64,000 nucleotides of DNA from Clostridiales bacterium (GCA_029219585.1 JAQXTR010000044.1:1-64000); one strand, 5' to 3'. Numbered from the stretch's first letter, positions 1 to 7,569 are shown. Translations and numbers: made by a program. The notes: generated by a model not told the origin, from the sequence alone.

Positions 1-461
1 CAATACGTATCGTCAAGGTTGTCAAGGTTTAGCGTTACGCTGTCGCCCGCTTCTCCTGCAAATGTCAATATAAACAAATCTGTTTCATTATCAAACTGAA
101 CACCTGTACTTGAGATTATACTTGGCATCAGTTTCTTTTGATCATTTGCAAGCGCTGTGTTGGGTGAATACAAGAAACACTCGGGCGGATTGTTTTCGCC
201 CTTTAAAAATTGGATGGATTTATATTTTAAATCACCCGTAAAGTTGAGTGCAATCTGTGCAATATCGACATTGCCGACTGCGCCTTTTACGCCTACTTTG
301 ATTTTGGCTTCACCTTTAAGTGTTGTCAAATCAGTTTCGGTAACATCGGTCAATGTCACCTCAATCTTGTTCGTGCCTGCCGCAAAGACAGGCATTGCAG
401 AAAATGCAAGGCATACAGCTACCGCTAATGCTCCCAGTTTCCGCATAGGTTTAAGTTTCAT
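1..461 (-). CDS. secreted protein, N-terminal part (cut by window edge)
   Basis: The frame stays open from an ATG at 461 to base 1, giving at least 153 residues; the C-terminus lies outside the window. AGGAGGT (about 471-478) sits 9-10 bases ahead of the start. Residues 1-27 form a Sec signal peptide: a Lys/Arg-rich start, a hydrophobic AVAVCLAF core and a likely cleavage after VFAA. The exported part alternates short polar and hydrophobic strands (KIEVTLTDV, KIKVGVKG, QIALNF, DLFILTFAGEAG), which suggests a beta-sandwich of the cohesin/carbohydrate-binding kind; that reading is an inference. It lies 58 bases downstream of the TetR gene on the same strand and may be its co-transcribed target, and hence the output of the promoter switch at 1153-1632. 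Confidence 0.75.
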   Translation of the reverse strand, partial: MKLKPMRKLGALAVAVCLAFSAMPVFAAGTNKIEVTLTDVTETDLTTLKGEAKIKVGVKGAVGNVDIAQIALNFTGDLKYKSIQFLKGENNPPECFLYSPNTALANDQKKLMPSIISSTGVQFDNETDLFILTFAGEAGDSVTLNLDNLDDTY

Positions 462-519
462 AACTTGTGTACCTCCTTTTTGTTTCTTGCAAAATATATG
501 TAAATATATTTTTACCTTA

Positions 520-1086
520 TTAAATTGTTGCCGCATTTATATTTTTCATAAAGACGGAATAAATAAATTCAAGCTGCATCTGCGTGTTTTCTGCATTCTC
601 CCATACGGCATAGTCGAGAACTGCCGATATAAAAAGATACACAAGCGGCTTTAATTCCTGTGTGCTGCATTGCAACCGCAAAGCAAGCATCTTAACATAT
701 TTATCGTAAATGATATTTATGTCTTTCCCTTGTTCCCGTACCTTTACACCATAAACAGGACTTGCCGCCATTTGATAAATAAACCGCAATTCGTTTTTGT
801 ATTTGTCAATTTCTGAAAGACATTCATCAAAAAACTTGCGTAAATTCTCCATATTTGAAAACACATATAAAAATATTTCATCAACAACCTTTATTAGTCC
901 GTATTCTGCAGCTTCGCATATTAAATCTTGCTTGCTACTGAACCAGTAATAAATACTGCCTTGTGCAATTCCCGTACCTTTGCAAAGCTCTCTTATTGTT
1001 ATATTTTCAAGCCCATGCTTTACGAGGTAATTGAATGTACTGTCTAATAGTCCATCTTCGTCAATCTGATATGTCGCAACTTTCAT
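520..1086 (-). CDS. TetR/AcrR family transcriptional regulator
   Basis: 188 residues, the usual TetR length. An N-terminal helix-turn-helix (about residues 25-50) reads ITIRELCKGTGIAQGSIYYW, with the G-x-IYYWF-x-SKxDL pattern that marks the recognition helix and helix 4. The rest is an all-helical ligand/dimer domain with no recognisable specificity. The start is the ATG 9 bases after AAAGGAG; an ATG three codons upstream is out of frame. The 66-base leader has a small hairpin (CGTGC/GCACG) just before the ribosome site and no good promoter of its own, so transcription may depend on the adjacent invertible-looking segment. The secreted-protein gene follows on the same strand. Confidence 0.9.
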   Translation of the reverse strand: MKVATYQIDEDGLLDSTFNYLVKHGLENITIRELCKGTGIAQGSIYYWFSSKQDLICEAAEYGLIKVVDEIFLYVFSNMENLRKFFDECLSEIDKYKNELRFIYQMAASPVYGVKVREQGKDINIIYDKYVKMLALRLQCSTQELKPLVYLFISAVLDYAVWENAENTQMQLEFIYSVFMKNINAATI

Positions 1087-1152
1087 ATTTCATTATCTCC
1101 TTTGCGTGCAAAAACGCACGGTTTAATTTTTAGCAAAAAAATTTGCCTGCAA

Positions 1153-1201
1153 CATAATCGAAATTATGCGGTAAAGGCATCACCACATAATCGAAATTAT
1201 G
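1153..1201. repeat. left 49-bp inverted repeat of a putative invertible promoter segment
   Basis: The reverse complement of this stretch equals 1584-1632 exactly over 49 bases. The unit is CATAATCGAAATTATG, a 17-base spacer, then CATAATCGAAATTATG again. Each 16-mer is itself a hairpin (CATAAT-CGAA-ATTATG). Perfect identity of both ends argues for recent or continuing recombination between them. Confidence 0.95.
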
Positions 1202-1452
1202 TTGCTGACAAAGACATTTTCTGATAAATATTTAATCAACTTAGTGATATTGTAAAAAAAATATAGTCGTATTGCAATAAAAAAAGTCACTATCATAACT
1301 GTTATTTCACTGTACTGCACTCCTATGAGTGGACTTTTTACTGACAGAACACCGAATTTCTTCCTATTCAATATAAAAACATAGCAAACAAGACCAATGA
1401 AAATTTTTAAAACAACATTGGTCTAAAAAGCGTGCCTGTTTTATTGCATAAT

Positions 1453-1508
1453 GACGAAATATTAAAAAAAATCGGTATGATACCAGACGAAATATTAAAA
1501 AAAATCGG
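1453..1508 (+). repeat. two 23-bp direct repeats upstream of the switch promoter
   Basis: GACGAAATATT followed by an A8 run and TCGG occurs at 1453-1475 and again at 1486-1508, identical, with a 33-base period (three helical turns). The second copy ends 7 bases before the -35 box at 1516. Placement fits binding sites for an activator or accessory protein. Confidence 0.7.
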
Positions 1509-1515
1509 CAAATCA

Positions 1516-1544
1516 TTGACAAATGCCTCTTTAAATGGTATAAT
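1516..1544 (+). promoter_or_regulatory. consensus sigma-A promoter inside the invertible-looking segment
   Basis: TTGACA (1516-1521), a 17-base spacer, TATAAT (1539-1544): a perfect consensus. In the present orientation it points right, across the right repeat into the antisense strand of the recombinase gene, with no plus-strand gene until 3147. After inversion it would face tetR. Confidence 0.85.
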
Positions 1545-1583
1545 GTCAATGTATATATTGTATGTACTTGATACTTTTTACCA

Positions 1584-1632
1584 CATAATTTCGATTATGT
1601 GGTGATGCCTTTACCGCATAATTTCGATTATG
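1584..1632. repeat. right 49-bp inverted repeat of the putative invertible segment
   Basis: Exact reverse complement of 1153-1201, with the CATAATTTCGATTATG unit present twice. It begins 39 bases after the -10 box at 1539-1544 and ends 103 bases from the stop codon of the recombinase gene. Confidence 0.95.
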
Positions 1633-1646
1633 TGGTATTTTTTTAT

Positions 1647-1737
1647 CTAATGGGAAATTTCTCAATTTCCTATTAGCAAAAAAGTCTACATATTTGAGCG
1701 TAGCGTAGCGAAACGACAGTCAAGTAGTGACTTTTTT
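1647..1737. repeat. nested inverted repeats at the 3' end of the recombinase gene
   Basis: Two structures lie side by side. 1647-1676 is a 13-bp stem with a TCTC loop and one G-T mismatch (CTAATGGGAAATT / AATTTCCTATTAG), flanked by T and A runs. 1678-1686 (AAAAAAGTC) pairs with 1729-1737 (GACTTTTTT) across a loop containing GCGTAGCGTAGCG. The second may terminate the recombinase transcript; together they could be recombinase or attachment-site structure. Confidence 0.6.
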
Positions 1738-2575
1738 ATAGCCGTAAAAGCCCTAATTTCTGTATTTGTCTACGGTGTGTTTCACCTGTTTCCATAGTGT
1801 AGATACGTGTAGTATCTACGCTTGAATGGCCGAGTATATCGGCAAGCCGTACTATATCCTTTTGAATTGAGTAAAATGTTCTTGCGAACAAATGCCTTAG
1901 ATTATGCGGGAACACCTTTGCACGTGCAACTCCCGCTCTTTCGCACAGTGCTTTCATCATCTTCCATATATTGGAGCGGTCAAGCGGTTTACCGCTTTTT
2001 GTTACAAACACCGAGCCACTTGTGATTTTCTGCCCTTTTGAGTATTGCAGTAACATTCTGCAAAGGTCTTTCGGGAGTATTACAATTCGCATTTTGCCCT
2101 TTAGGTTGATTTGCGCTTTTTGTGCTTTTAAACTCTCTACAGTTATATAGCACAGCTCCGATACCCTTATTCCCGTTGAGCATATCGTCTGCATCAGGAA
2201 ATATAACTGCTCATTCCCCTTGCCCTTTGCGGCGGTCAAAAGCCGTTTATATTCATCCTTTGTCAGCTCATTGTCCTTATTGGCAAATATCTGTCTTTGA
2301 ATTTTTAGATTTTTTACCCTAAGGTTATACCATTCATTGAATGCGAAAAAGCTGTTAAGTGATGACAGAACGGAATTAACGCTTGCAGGTGCATAGTTCT
2401 TTGTCAAGCTCTCCTTGTAGGTCAGAACTGTTTCCTTATCAAGCGTCTTTTCTCCGAGCCAGGCGGCAAAGACATTTATATCACGGATATATTTCTCAAC
2501 CGTTGCTGTGGCCTTTTCCTCCTCAATCAAGTATTGTCGGAATTTGCTTATAAGTTCTTTTGTGATTTTTTTCAT
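1736..2575 (-). CDS. tyrosine recombinase/integrase
   Basis: 279 residues with the two-domain layout of XerC/D-like integrases: an N-terminal SAM-like core-binding domain (about 5-90) and a catalytic domain (about 105-275). The catalytic set is complete: Arg137 in TGIRVSEL, a beta-hairpin Lys near 159-161, His224 and Arg227 in HNLRHLF, His250 in LGHSSVDTT and the nucleophile Tyr259 in RIYT. The enzyme cuts and rejoins DNA through a 3'-phosphotyrosine. AAAGGAG precedes the ATG. Its 3' end is 103 bases from a perfect inverted-repeat segment with an internal promoter, so it is the natural candidate for the inverting enzyme, although proximity to tRNA-Glu also fits a remnant of an integrated element. 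Confidence in the family is high; the DNA target is an inference. Confidence 0.93.
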   Translation of the reverse strand: MKKITKELISKFRQYLIEEEKATATVEKYIRDINVFAAWLGEKTLDKETVLTYKESLTKNYAPASVNSVLSSLNSFFAFNEWYNLRVKNLKIQRQIFANKDNELTKDEYKRLLTAAKGKGNEQLYFLMQTICSTGIRVSELCYITVESLKAQKAQINLKGKMRIVILPKDLCRMLLQYSKGQKITSGSVFVTKSGKPLDRSNIWKMMKALCERAGVARAKVFPHNLRHLFARTFYSIQKDIVRLADILGHSSVDTTRIYTMETGETHRRQIQKLGLLRL

Positions 2576-2655
2576 AGTATGACAACTCCTTTTGTATTAT
2601 TATTTTATCACAAACGCAATAATATACAAGAAGTGAACTTAATTAAATTTGCACA

Positions 2656-2683
2656 AAAAAAATAAACCGCCCCAATGCGGTTT
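2656..2683 (-). terminator. intrinsic terminator (minus strand)
   Basis: Stem AAACCGC (2664-2670) / GCGGTTT (2677-2683). Read on the minus strand it is followed by ATTTTTTTT. No minus-strand gene lies between it and the tRNA-Glu terminator, so it may be a backup or belong to an unrecognised RNA. Confidence 0.65.
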
Positions 2684-2891
2684 GAGTTGTTTATTTGATT
2701 TCGCTGTGTTTATTGAAGATGTAAGCATTTTCTTTAATTTAACACAATTTTCAAGAATTGTTTTGATTTAACTATAAGAGGACTTTCCATACTTCGCTCC
2801 TCTTATCAAATCATACTCGCCAAAGCGAGTTAGTACCTCACTTTTGCACTCTTCACTATTACTTATTACTTTCCAAAAATCGTGTATACAC

Positions 2892-2919
2892 AAAAACAAA
2901 CCGCATAACTATGCGGTTT
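2892..2919 (-). terminator. intrinsic terminator after tRNA-Glu
   Basis: Perfect 9-bp stem AAACCGCAT / ATGCGGTTT (2898-2906 and 2911-2919) with a 4-base loop. On the minus strand it is followed by GTTTTTG, just 11 bases past the tRNA 3' end. Confidence 0.8.
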
Positions 2920-2929
2920 ATTTTTCTTT

Positions 2930-3004
2930 TGGTGACTCGTGCGGGAATCGAACCCGCGTTGCCGGCGTGAGAGGCCGGAGTCTTAACCGCTTGACCAACG
3001 AGCC
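2930..3004 (-). tRNA. tRNA-Glu(CTC)
   Basis: Full cloverleaf on the minus strand: acceptor GGCTCGT pairs with ACGAGTC (one G-T), D-arm with GGTCAAGCGG, anticodon stem CCGGC/GCCGG around CTCTCAC (anticodon CTC), T-arm GCGGG-TTCGATT-CCCGC, and an encoded ACCA end. CTC decodes GAG, glutamate. The recombinase gene lies 350 bases downstream; tRNA genes are common integration targets. Confidence 0.95.
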
Positions 3005-3079
3005 ATAATTAAGTTACTTGCTAAGTATAGCATAAAACATCAGGTTTGTCAAGACTTTTTTCTTAAAAAAATAAATTTT

Positions 3080-3108
3080 TTGACATTTATCACCGTTTAT
3101 GCTATAAT
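3080..3108 (+). promoter_or_regulatory. promoter of the DUF554 gene
   Basis: TTGACA (3080-3085), 17-base spacer, TATAAT (3103-3108), placed 38 bases ahead of the start codon at 3147. Confidence 0.8.
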
Positions 3109-3146
3109 GCTTATGAGAATTAACAAACGAAAGGTCGATTTCACAA

Positions 3147-3833
3147 ATGATTGGAGTATTGGCAAATACAGCGACAATAATTATAGGTTCAATAATTGGG
3201 TTACTTATAAAAAAAGGGTTGCCCGAACGTCTTTCAAAGGCAATGACTACCGCTACCGCTCTTGCTGTAGTATATATCGGTATCAGCGGTATGATGAGTG
3301 GACAAAACACACTCGTGTTGGTGCTTTCTATGGTAACAGGCGGAATAATCGGCACGCTTCTAAACCTTGATGCTCACCTTGAAAATCTCGGAAATACAAT
3401 AGAGGCAAGGTTTAAATCCGATAACAGCAACGCAAAAATAGCTGAAGGGTTTATAAGTGCCACCCTCCTTTTCTGCGTAGGTGCAATGACAATTGTGGGT
3501 GCACTGCAATCAGGTCTTTCACATAACCACGAAATGCAATTCACAAAAGCTATACTTGACTTTGTTTCATCAATTGTACTTGCCTCTGCTTTGGGCTGGG
3601 GTGTAATGCTTTCAGCAGTATCTGTATTTGCTATACAAGGCTCAATAGTTCTATTGGCACAGGCTCTTACACCGTTATTGAGCGACTATGTTATCGGCGA
3701 AATGACGTGTGCCGGCTCGGTATTGATTTTTATGCTTGCCCTTAATATGCTCGGTGTAACAAAAATTAAGCTGATGAATTTTGTACCGGCTATATTTATG
3801 CCGATTTTGCTGTGTATGATAATTCCATTGTAA
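3147..3833 (+). CDS. DUF554 (YqgA-like) membrane protein
   Basis: 228 residues, almost wholly hydrophobic, with six or seven predicted membrane spans. The N-terminus MIGVLANTATIIIGSIIG and the Gly-rich span VTGGIIGTLLNLD are typical of the DUF554/YqgA family of inner-membrane proteins; a charged cytoplasmic loop (about 75-100) precedes the second half. The family is often described as a possible transport subunit, but no substrate is established. The ribosome site is weak (GAAAGG, about 13 bases upstream). It has its own consensus promoter and terminator, so it is a single-gene unit. Confidence 0.85.
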   Translation: MIGVLANTATIIIGSIIGLLIKKGLPERLSKAMTTATALAVVYIGISGMMSGQNTLVLVLSMVTGGIIGTLLNLDAHLENLGNTIEARFKSDNSNAKIAEGFISATLLFCVGAMTIVGALQSGLSHNHEMQFTKAILDFVSSIVLASALGWGVMLSAVSVFAIQGSIVLLAQALTPLLSDYVIGEMTCAGSVLIFMLALNMLGVTKIKLMNFVPAIFMPILLCMIIPL

Positions 3834-3858
3834 AGCACCGACAGTTTTACGGCATAGG

Positions 3859-3896
3859 CAAAGGAGCTTTTGCATTAGCAACAGCTCCTTTGTTTT
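3859..3896 (+). terminator. intrinsic terminator of the DUF554 gene
   Basis: 10-bp stem CAAAGGAGCT / AGCTCCTTTG (3859-3868 and 3883-3892) followed by TTTT. The composite intergenic repeat begins directly at the T run. Confidence 0.85.
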
Positions 3897-4199
3897 ATTC
3901 AACAAGTATTTATCAAACATTGATGTTATAACATTTTAAGCCTTTGAACGGTCTGCGCTAAAGGCATCAGCACCGTGCGGGGCTGAATGAATTTAGATGC
4001 AGAATTTGCGAAACGAACCCGACGGCGTACGTGGGTACTCCGAGGGTGAGTTTCGCGAATAGTTCAAAGGCATTAAATACAGGAAATCCGCAAAGAATGC
4101 GGATTTCAACATCAATTTTATTCAATAACTCTTTATCAGACTTTTATTTTATGACATCTTAAGCCTTTGAACGATCGGCGCTAAAGGCATCAGCACCAC
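3893..4199 (+). repeat. composite intergenic repeat, copy A
   Basis: Made of two about 70-80-base flanking modules (3893-3974 and about 4117-4199, each ending in GCCTTTGAACG, GCGCTAAAGGCATCAGCACC) around a body (about 3975-4132) with GGCTGAATGAATTTAGATGC and GACGGCGTACGTGGGTACTC. The body recurs at about 9474-9640 and, inverted, at 17091-17265. Short frames across it resemble each other only because the DNA is repeated; none has a ribosome site. It fills the gap between the convergent 3' ends of the DUF554 gene and trpB. Confidence 0.85.
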
Positions 4200-4202
4200 T
4201 TT

Positions 4203-5420
4203 TTATCTTATGCCATATTTCTCTATGATATAGTCCATATCCTTGTCGCCTCTGCCCGACAGGTTTACAAGTATTGAGCCGTTGCCCATCTTCTTCGCAA
4301 GCTTCATCGCATACGCAACAGCGTGTGAACTCTCAATTGCAGGAATGATACCCTCAAGACGTGACAGCTTGAAGAATGCGTCTATCGTTTCATCGTCCGA
4401 TACTACGTCATACTTAACTCTGCCTAAATCGTGCAGGAACGCGTGTTCAGGACCTGATGAGGGATAATCCAGTCCGCTTGCTACTGAATATACAGGAGCA
4501 GGATCGCCGTTTTCATCCTTTAGCATTATGCTGTTAAAGCCATGCATTGTTCCCTCTGTTCCGTACGTGAGGCTTGCGGCGTGGTCGCCAAGCTTCTCAC
4601 CACGTCCTAACGGCTCTACGCCGTATATCTCAACAGGATCGTTTAAAAATCCCGCAAACATACCCATCGCATTTGAGCCGCCGCCAACGCAAGCAACAAC
4701 TGCATCAGGCAGTTCGCCTGTCATATCCATAAACTGTTCTCTTGCCTCAATTCCCACTACGCTCTGGAAGTCTCTTACCATCATCGGGAACGGATGCGGT
4801 CCGACAACGGAGCCTATACAGTAAATAGCGTCCTTATATTCCTTTGTATATGCCATAAATGCACCGTCTACAGCCTCTTTTAATGTTGCAAGACCATCTG
4901 TAACCTCTACGACATTTGCACCTAATATTTTCATTCTTGCAACGTTCGGAGCCTGTTTCTTTATGTCAACTGCACCCATATAGATGTCGCACTCAAGTCC
5001 GAAATATGCCGCCGCCGTTGCCAATGCAACACCGTGCTGTCCTGCGCCCGTTTCGGCAATAACCTTTTTCTTACCCATATATTTTGCAAGCAACGCTTCA
5101 CCCATACAATGGTTAAGCTTATGCGCGCCTGTATGGTTTAAGTCCTCACGTTTAACGTAAATGTGGACATTGCCAAGCGACCCTGAAAATCTTTCAAGGT
5201 ATGATATAGGTGTCGGTCTGCCCTGAAATTCCTTGCGTATTCTTCTTAGTTCGCTGATGAACTTTGATGACTTGCAAATGGTACGATACGCTTCGGTGAT
5301 TTCCTCCATTGCTTTCTTTAAATTCTCGTCAATGTACGCACCGCCGTATTTTCCAAAATAACCGTTTTCATCGGGATAATTCTTAAAGTATGTATCAAAG
5401 TCTATTCCATTATAATTCAT
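4203..5420 (-). CDS. trpB: tryptophan synthase beta chain
   Basis: 405 residues, the normal TrpB length. It condenses indole with L-serine on PLP to make tryptophan. Visible features are the PLP lysine in HTGAHKLNH, the catalytic region [17 protein letters not shown] with its Glu, the phosphate-binding loop [11 protein letters not shown] and the C-terminal SGRGDKD typical of the TrpB1 class. The start ATG follows GGAGG with an A-rich spacer. No trpA or other trp gene is adjacent, so it stands alone here and may use salvaged indole or a remote TrpA. No T-box or other tryptophan leader is visible in the 100 bases upstream. A sodium symporter gene of the family that includes tryptophan carriers starts about 680 bases away, divergent. 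Confidence 0.95.
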   Translation of the reverse strand: MNYNGIDFDTYFKNYPDENGYFGKYGGAYIDENLKKAMEEITEAYRTICKSSKFISELRRIRKEFQGRPTPISYLERFSGSLGNVHIYVKREDLNHTGAHKLNHCMGEALLAKYMGKKKVIAETGAGQHGVALATAAAYFGLECDIYMGAVDIKKQAPNVARMKILGANVVEVTDGLATLKEAVDGAFMAYTKEYKDAIYCIGSVVGPHPFPMMVRDFQSVVGIEAREQFMDMTGELPDAVVACVGGGSNAMGMFAGFLNDPVEIYGVEPLGRGEKLGDHAASLTYGTEGTMHGFNSIMLKDENGDPAPVYSVASGLDYPSSGPEHAFLHDLGRVKYDVVSDDETIDAFFKLSRLEGIIPAIESSHAVAYAMKLAKKMGNGSILVNLSGRGDKDMDYIIEKYGIR

Positions 5421-5520
5421 TTTTCTTCCTCCATAAACAAAATACTATATATACATTATTATCGTTGTCTGTATTTTGCTACGCCATCGTTTAGTTAATA
5501 GCATATCGCATCCCCCTTTT

Positions 5521-5907
5521 TTAGTGACAGCCGTGGTTGCCGCATATATGTCCCTCACCGTGATGCTCATCATCGTGATGAGAGCATTTGATGTCAGGAT
5601 TATATATCAATGTACCTGCTAAAAACTCCTCTACAGCAGTATCGGCATCGCCTGTTACACCGCCATAAAGGGCAATACCTGCATCTTTCAGCGCCGTCTT
5701 TGCACCGCCGCCTATTCCGCCACAAATAAGGGTATTTACCCCAAGTATTCTAAGCATCCCTGCCAACGCACCGTGACCTGAGCCGTTTGTATCAACAACG
5801 TCTGATGATACAACCTTATTATCCTCTACTGTATAAAGCTTAAACGCTTTTGTGTGTCCGAAATGCTGAAATATCTGTCCGTTTTCGTATGTCACCGCTA
5901 TTTTCAT
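5521..5907 (-). CDS. NifX/NifB-like dinitrogenase iron-molybdenum cofactor family protein
   Basis: Starting at the ATG preceded by CGGAG (6-base gap) the protein has 128 residues; a TTG 33 bases further upstream lacks a ribosome site. The fold is the small FeMo-cofactor-binding domain (MKIAVTYENGQIFQHFGHTK at the start, LICGGIGGGAKTAL in the middle, then GVTGDADTAVEEFL). Family members bind iron-sulfur or molybdenum clusters outside nitrogen fixation as well. The C-terminus is a His/Cys tail (SHHDDEHHGEGH, then CGNHGCH), which suggests metal binding. No nif genes are near. It lies 100 bases upstream of trpB on the same strand, but no functional link is evident. Confidence 0.85.
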   Translation of the reverse strand: MKIAVTYENGQIFQHFGHTKAFKLYTVEDNKVVSSDVVDTNGSGHGALAGMLRILGVNTLICGGIGGGAKTALKDAGIALYGGVTGDADTAVEEFLAGTLIYNPDIKCSHHDDEHHGEGHICGNHGCH

Positions 5908-6031
5908 TGTAATCTCCGTTCCGCCGAGCTGCCTCGACAAATTATAATATTAGTATTATATCACTTTTTTTGATGTTTTGCAACAATTTCCACAAATAAA
6001 TTTATAGTTATTACACTTTTTAAATTAACGG

Positions 6032-6060
6032 TTTACTTTTTCACTTTTCTATGATACAAT
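6032..6060 (+). promoter_or_regulatory. promoter of the NSS transporter gene
   Basis: TTTACT (6032-6037), 17-base spacer, TACAAT (6055-6060), 36 bases before the start codon at 6097. Confidence 0.6.
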
Positions 6061-6096
6061 ATCATTAAAATAACAATCAAAAAGGATGATATAAAT

Positions 6097-7467
6097 ATGG
6101 CACAAAGAGAAAAATTTTCTTCGCGGCTCGGATTTATTCTTATTTCCGCAGGCTGTGCAATAGGGCTTGGCAACGTATATCGTTTCCCCATTACAACAGG
6201 GGCATACGGCGGAGCGTTGTTTGTACTTATTTACATTGGCTTTCTGCTATTAATCGGACTGCCTATTATGACAATGGAGCTATCGGTAGGCAGAGCAAGT
6301 CAGAAAAGCATTGCATCGTCATTTGACGTTTTAGAAAAATCAGGTCAAAAATGGCATTTGGCGAAATTTCTTGGAATTGCGGGAAATTATCTGCTTATGA
6401 TGTTCTATACAGTTATATCGGGTTGGATGCTGATTTATTTCTACAAATATGCATCAGGCTCAATTCTTAACTTCAGCACACCCCAACAGCTCGGTGAAGT
6501 GTTTGGCAGTATAGTGACAAACACTCCCCTGATCATTGCCGTTACTTTTATAGTAATTGCAATTTGCTTCGGCGTATGTGCAATGGGATTACAAAACGGC
6601 GTTGAGAGAATTACTAAAGTAATGATGGTGGCACTGTTATCGCTTATGGTAGGGCTTGCAATATATTCCTGCACACTGCCCAACGCCGTCGAAGGTTTAC
6701 GTTTTTACCTCATTCCTAATACCAAGCCCATTAAAGAACTCGGCATCTGGACTGTAGTTTCTGCCGCTATGGGACAGGCGTTCTTTACTTTAAGTTTAGG
6801 CATCGGCTCCATTGCGATTTTCGGAAGTTATATTTCAAAAGATCGCCGTTTGGCAGGCGAATCAATAACTATAATGGCGCTTGATACATTTGTTGCGATT
6901 ACGTCGGGGCTTATTCTGTTCCCTGCGTGTTTCACCTATAACAACGGTGTTACAGCAGATGCGTCAACCGTCGGTGCAAGCTTCCTGTTTACAACACTTT
7001 CAAGTATATTTAACGCTATGCCCGTAGGAAGGATAGTAGGCTCACTGTTCTTTATATTTATGTCCTTTGCGGCACTTTCAACTGTTACGGCTGTATTTGA
7101 AAATATTATGTCCTTCTGGATGGATTTGAGCAATATGAACCGCAAAAGGATTGCCCTTATAAACATAGCTATTGTTATGGTTTTATCATTGCCGTGCATA
7201 CTTGGATTTACAGTATTGGAGAATGTGCAAATAGCAGGCAAAGGCATAATGGATATTGAGGACTACACTGTATCAAATCTTCTTTTACCTATAGGCAGTC
7301 TTGTGTATCTTCTTTTCTGTACAACTCGCTATGGCTGGGGATGGGAAAACTATTTGTCCGAGGTTAATACGGGGAAAGGTATGAAGCTTTCTAAGTATCT
7401 CCGTCCATATACGACATATATTCTCCCCATAATCATCCTTACAGTTCTTGTTATGTCAATACTGTAA
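6097..7467 (+). CDS. sodium-dependent transporter, NSS/SNF family
   Basis: 456 residues with about 11-12 membrane spans. The N-terminal signature is intact: SAGCAIGLGNVYRFP, the unwound TM1 segment that holds sodium and substrate, and then ELSVGRASQKS. Bacterial members are Na+/amino-acid symporters in the cytoplasmic membrane, and several carry tryptophan or other hydrophobic amino acids. AAAGGATG lies 10 bases before the ATG. The neighbour is trpB, divergent, which makes an aromatic amino acid a reasonable but unproven guess for substrate. It is monocistronic by its own promoter and a following GC hairpin. Confidence 0.92.
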   Translation: MAQREKFSSRLGFILISAGCAIGLGNVYRFPITTGAYGGALFVLIYIGFLLLIGLPIMTMELSVGRASQKSIASSFDVLEKSGQKWHLAKFLGIAGNYLLMMFYTVISGWMLIYFYKYASGSILNFSTPQQLGEVFGSIVTNTPLIIAVTFIVIAICFGVCAMGLQNGVERITKVMMVALLSLMVGLAIYSCTLPNAVEGLRFYLIPNTKPIKELGIWTVVSAAMGQAFFTLSLGIGSIAIFGSYISKDRRLAGESITIMALDTFVAITSGLILFPACFTYNNGVTADASTVGASFLFTTLSSIFNAMPVGRIVGSLFFIFMSFAALSTVTAVFENIMSFWMDLSNMNRKRIALINIAIVMVLSLPCILGFTVLENVQIAGKGIMDIEDYTVSNLLLPIGSLVYLLFCTTRYGWGWENYLSEVNTGKGMKLSKYLRPYTTYILPIIILTVLVMSIL

Positions 7468-7479
7468 CTGTGTCATAGG

Positions 7480-7512
7480 CGGGGCATGTAATATAAAACA
7501 GCCCCGTCAATA
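7480..7512 (+). terminator. probable terminator of the NSS transporter gene
   Basis: Stem CGGGGC (7480-7485) / GCCCCG (7501-7506) with a 15-base loop, followed by an imperfect T tract (TCAATATTTTTA). Confidence 0.5.
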
Positions 7513-7538
7513 TTTTTATATAAAAATGTAAAATATAC

Positions 7539-7567
7539 TTGACATTTTCATTTCGTTGTGGTATTAT
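7539..7567 (+). promoter_or_regulatory. promoter of the XRE regulator gene
   Basis: TTGACA (7539-7544), 17-base spacer, TATTAT (7562-7567). It is flanked on both sides by AATGTAAA motifs that may be operator sites. Confidence 0.75.
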
Positions 7568-7569
7568 AT

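Larger units (their letters stand above)
1202..1583. other. putative invertible segment carrying an outward promoter
   Basis: 382 bases lie between two perfect 49-bp inverted repeats, next to a tyrosine recombinase gene. No convincing gene lies inside; short frames here have no ribosome site. Contents: a consensus promoter (1516-1544) near the right end, two 23-base direct repeats just upstream of it (1453-1475 and 1486-1508, period 33), and a 9-bp inverted repeat AGACCAATG/CATTGGTCT (1391-1424) that could insulate the promoter from read-through. Inversion about the repeats would move the -10 to about 1241-1246 on the minus strand, reading into tetR. Function is inferred from architecture; a non-mobile hairpin element or MITE is the alternative. 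Confidence 0.7.
2576..2929. other. intergenic region: recombinase promoter and terminators, no gene seen
   Basis: A likely recombinase promoter is on the minus strand: TTGTAT (2624-2629), 16-base spacer, TAAAAT (2602-2607). Two minus-strand terminators lie further right (listed separately). The stretch 2684-2897 is AT-rich with a small ACTCGC-CAAA-GCGAGT hairpin and no open frame with a ribosome site. Confidence 0.5.

Noticed and set aside
157-654. Plus-strand frame (165 codons)
   Set aside because: Shadow of the minus-strand secreted protein and the end of tetR; the minus frame has a ribosome site and signal peptide.
1180-1549. Two short minus-strand frames inside the invertible-looking segment
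   Set aside because: No ribosome sites, hydrophobic AT-rich composition, and they cross the promoter and hairpin; treated as non-coding.
1153-1632. Simple MITE or insertion sequence as explanation of the inverted repeats
   Set aside because: No target-site duplication or transposase remnant was seen, and the consensus promoter and adjacent tyrosine recombinase are better explained by an inversion switch. Not fully excluded.
5421-5520. T-box or tryptophan leader upstream of trpB
   Set aside because: The 100 bases between trpB and the upstream gene show no T-box sequence, specifier loop or terminator pair.
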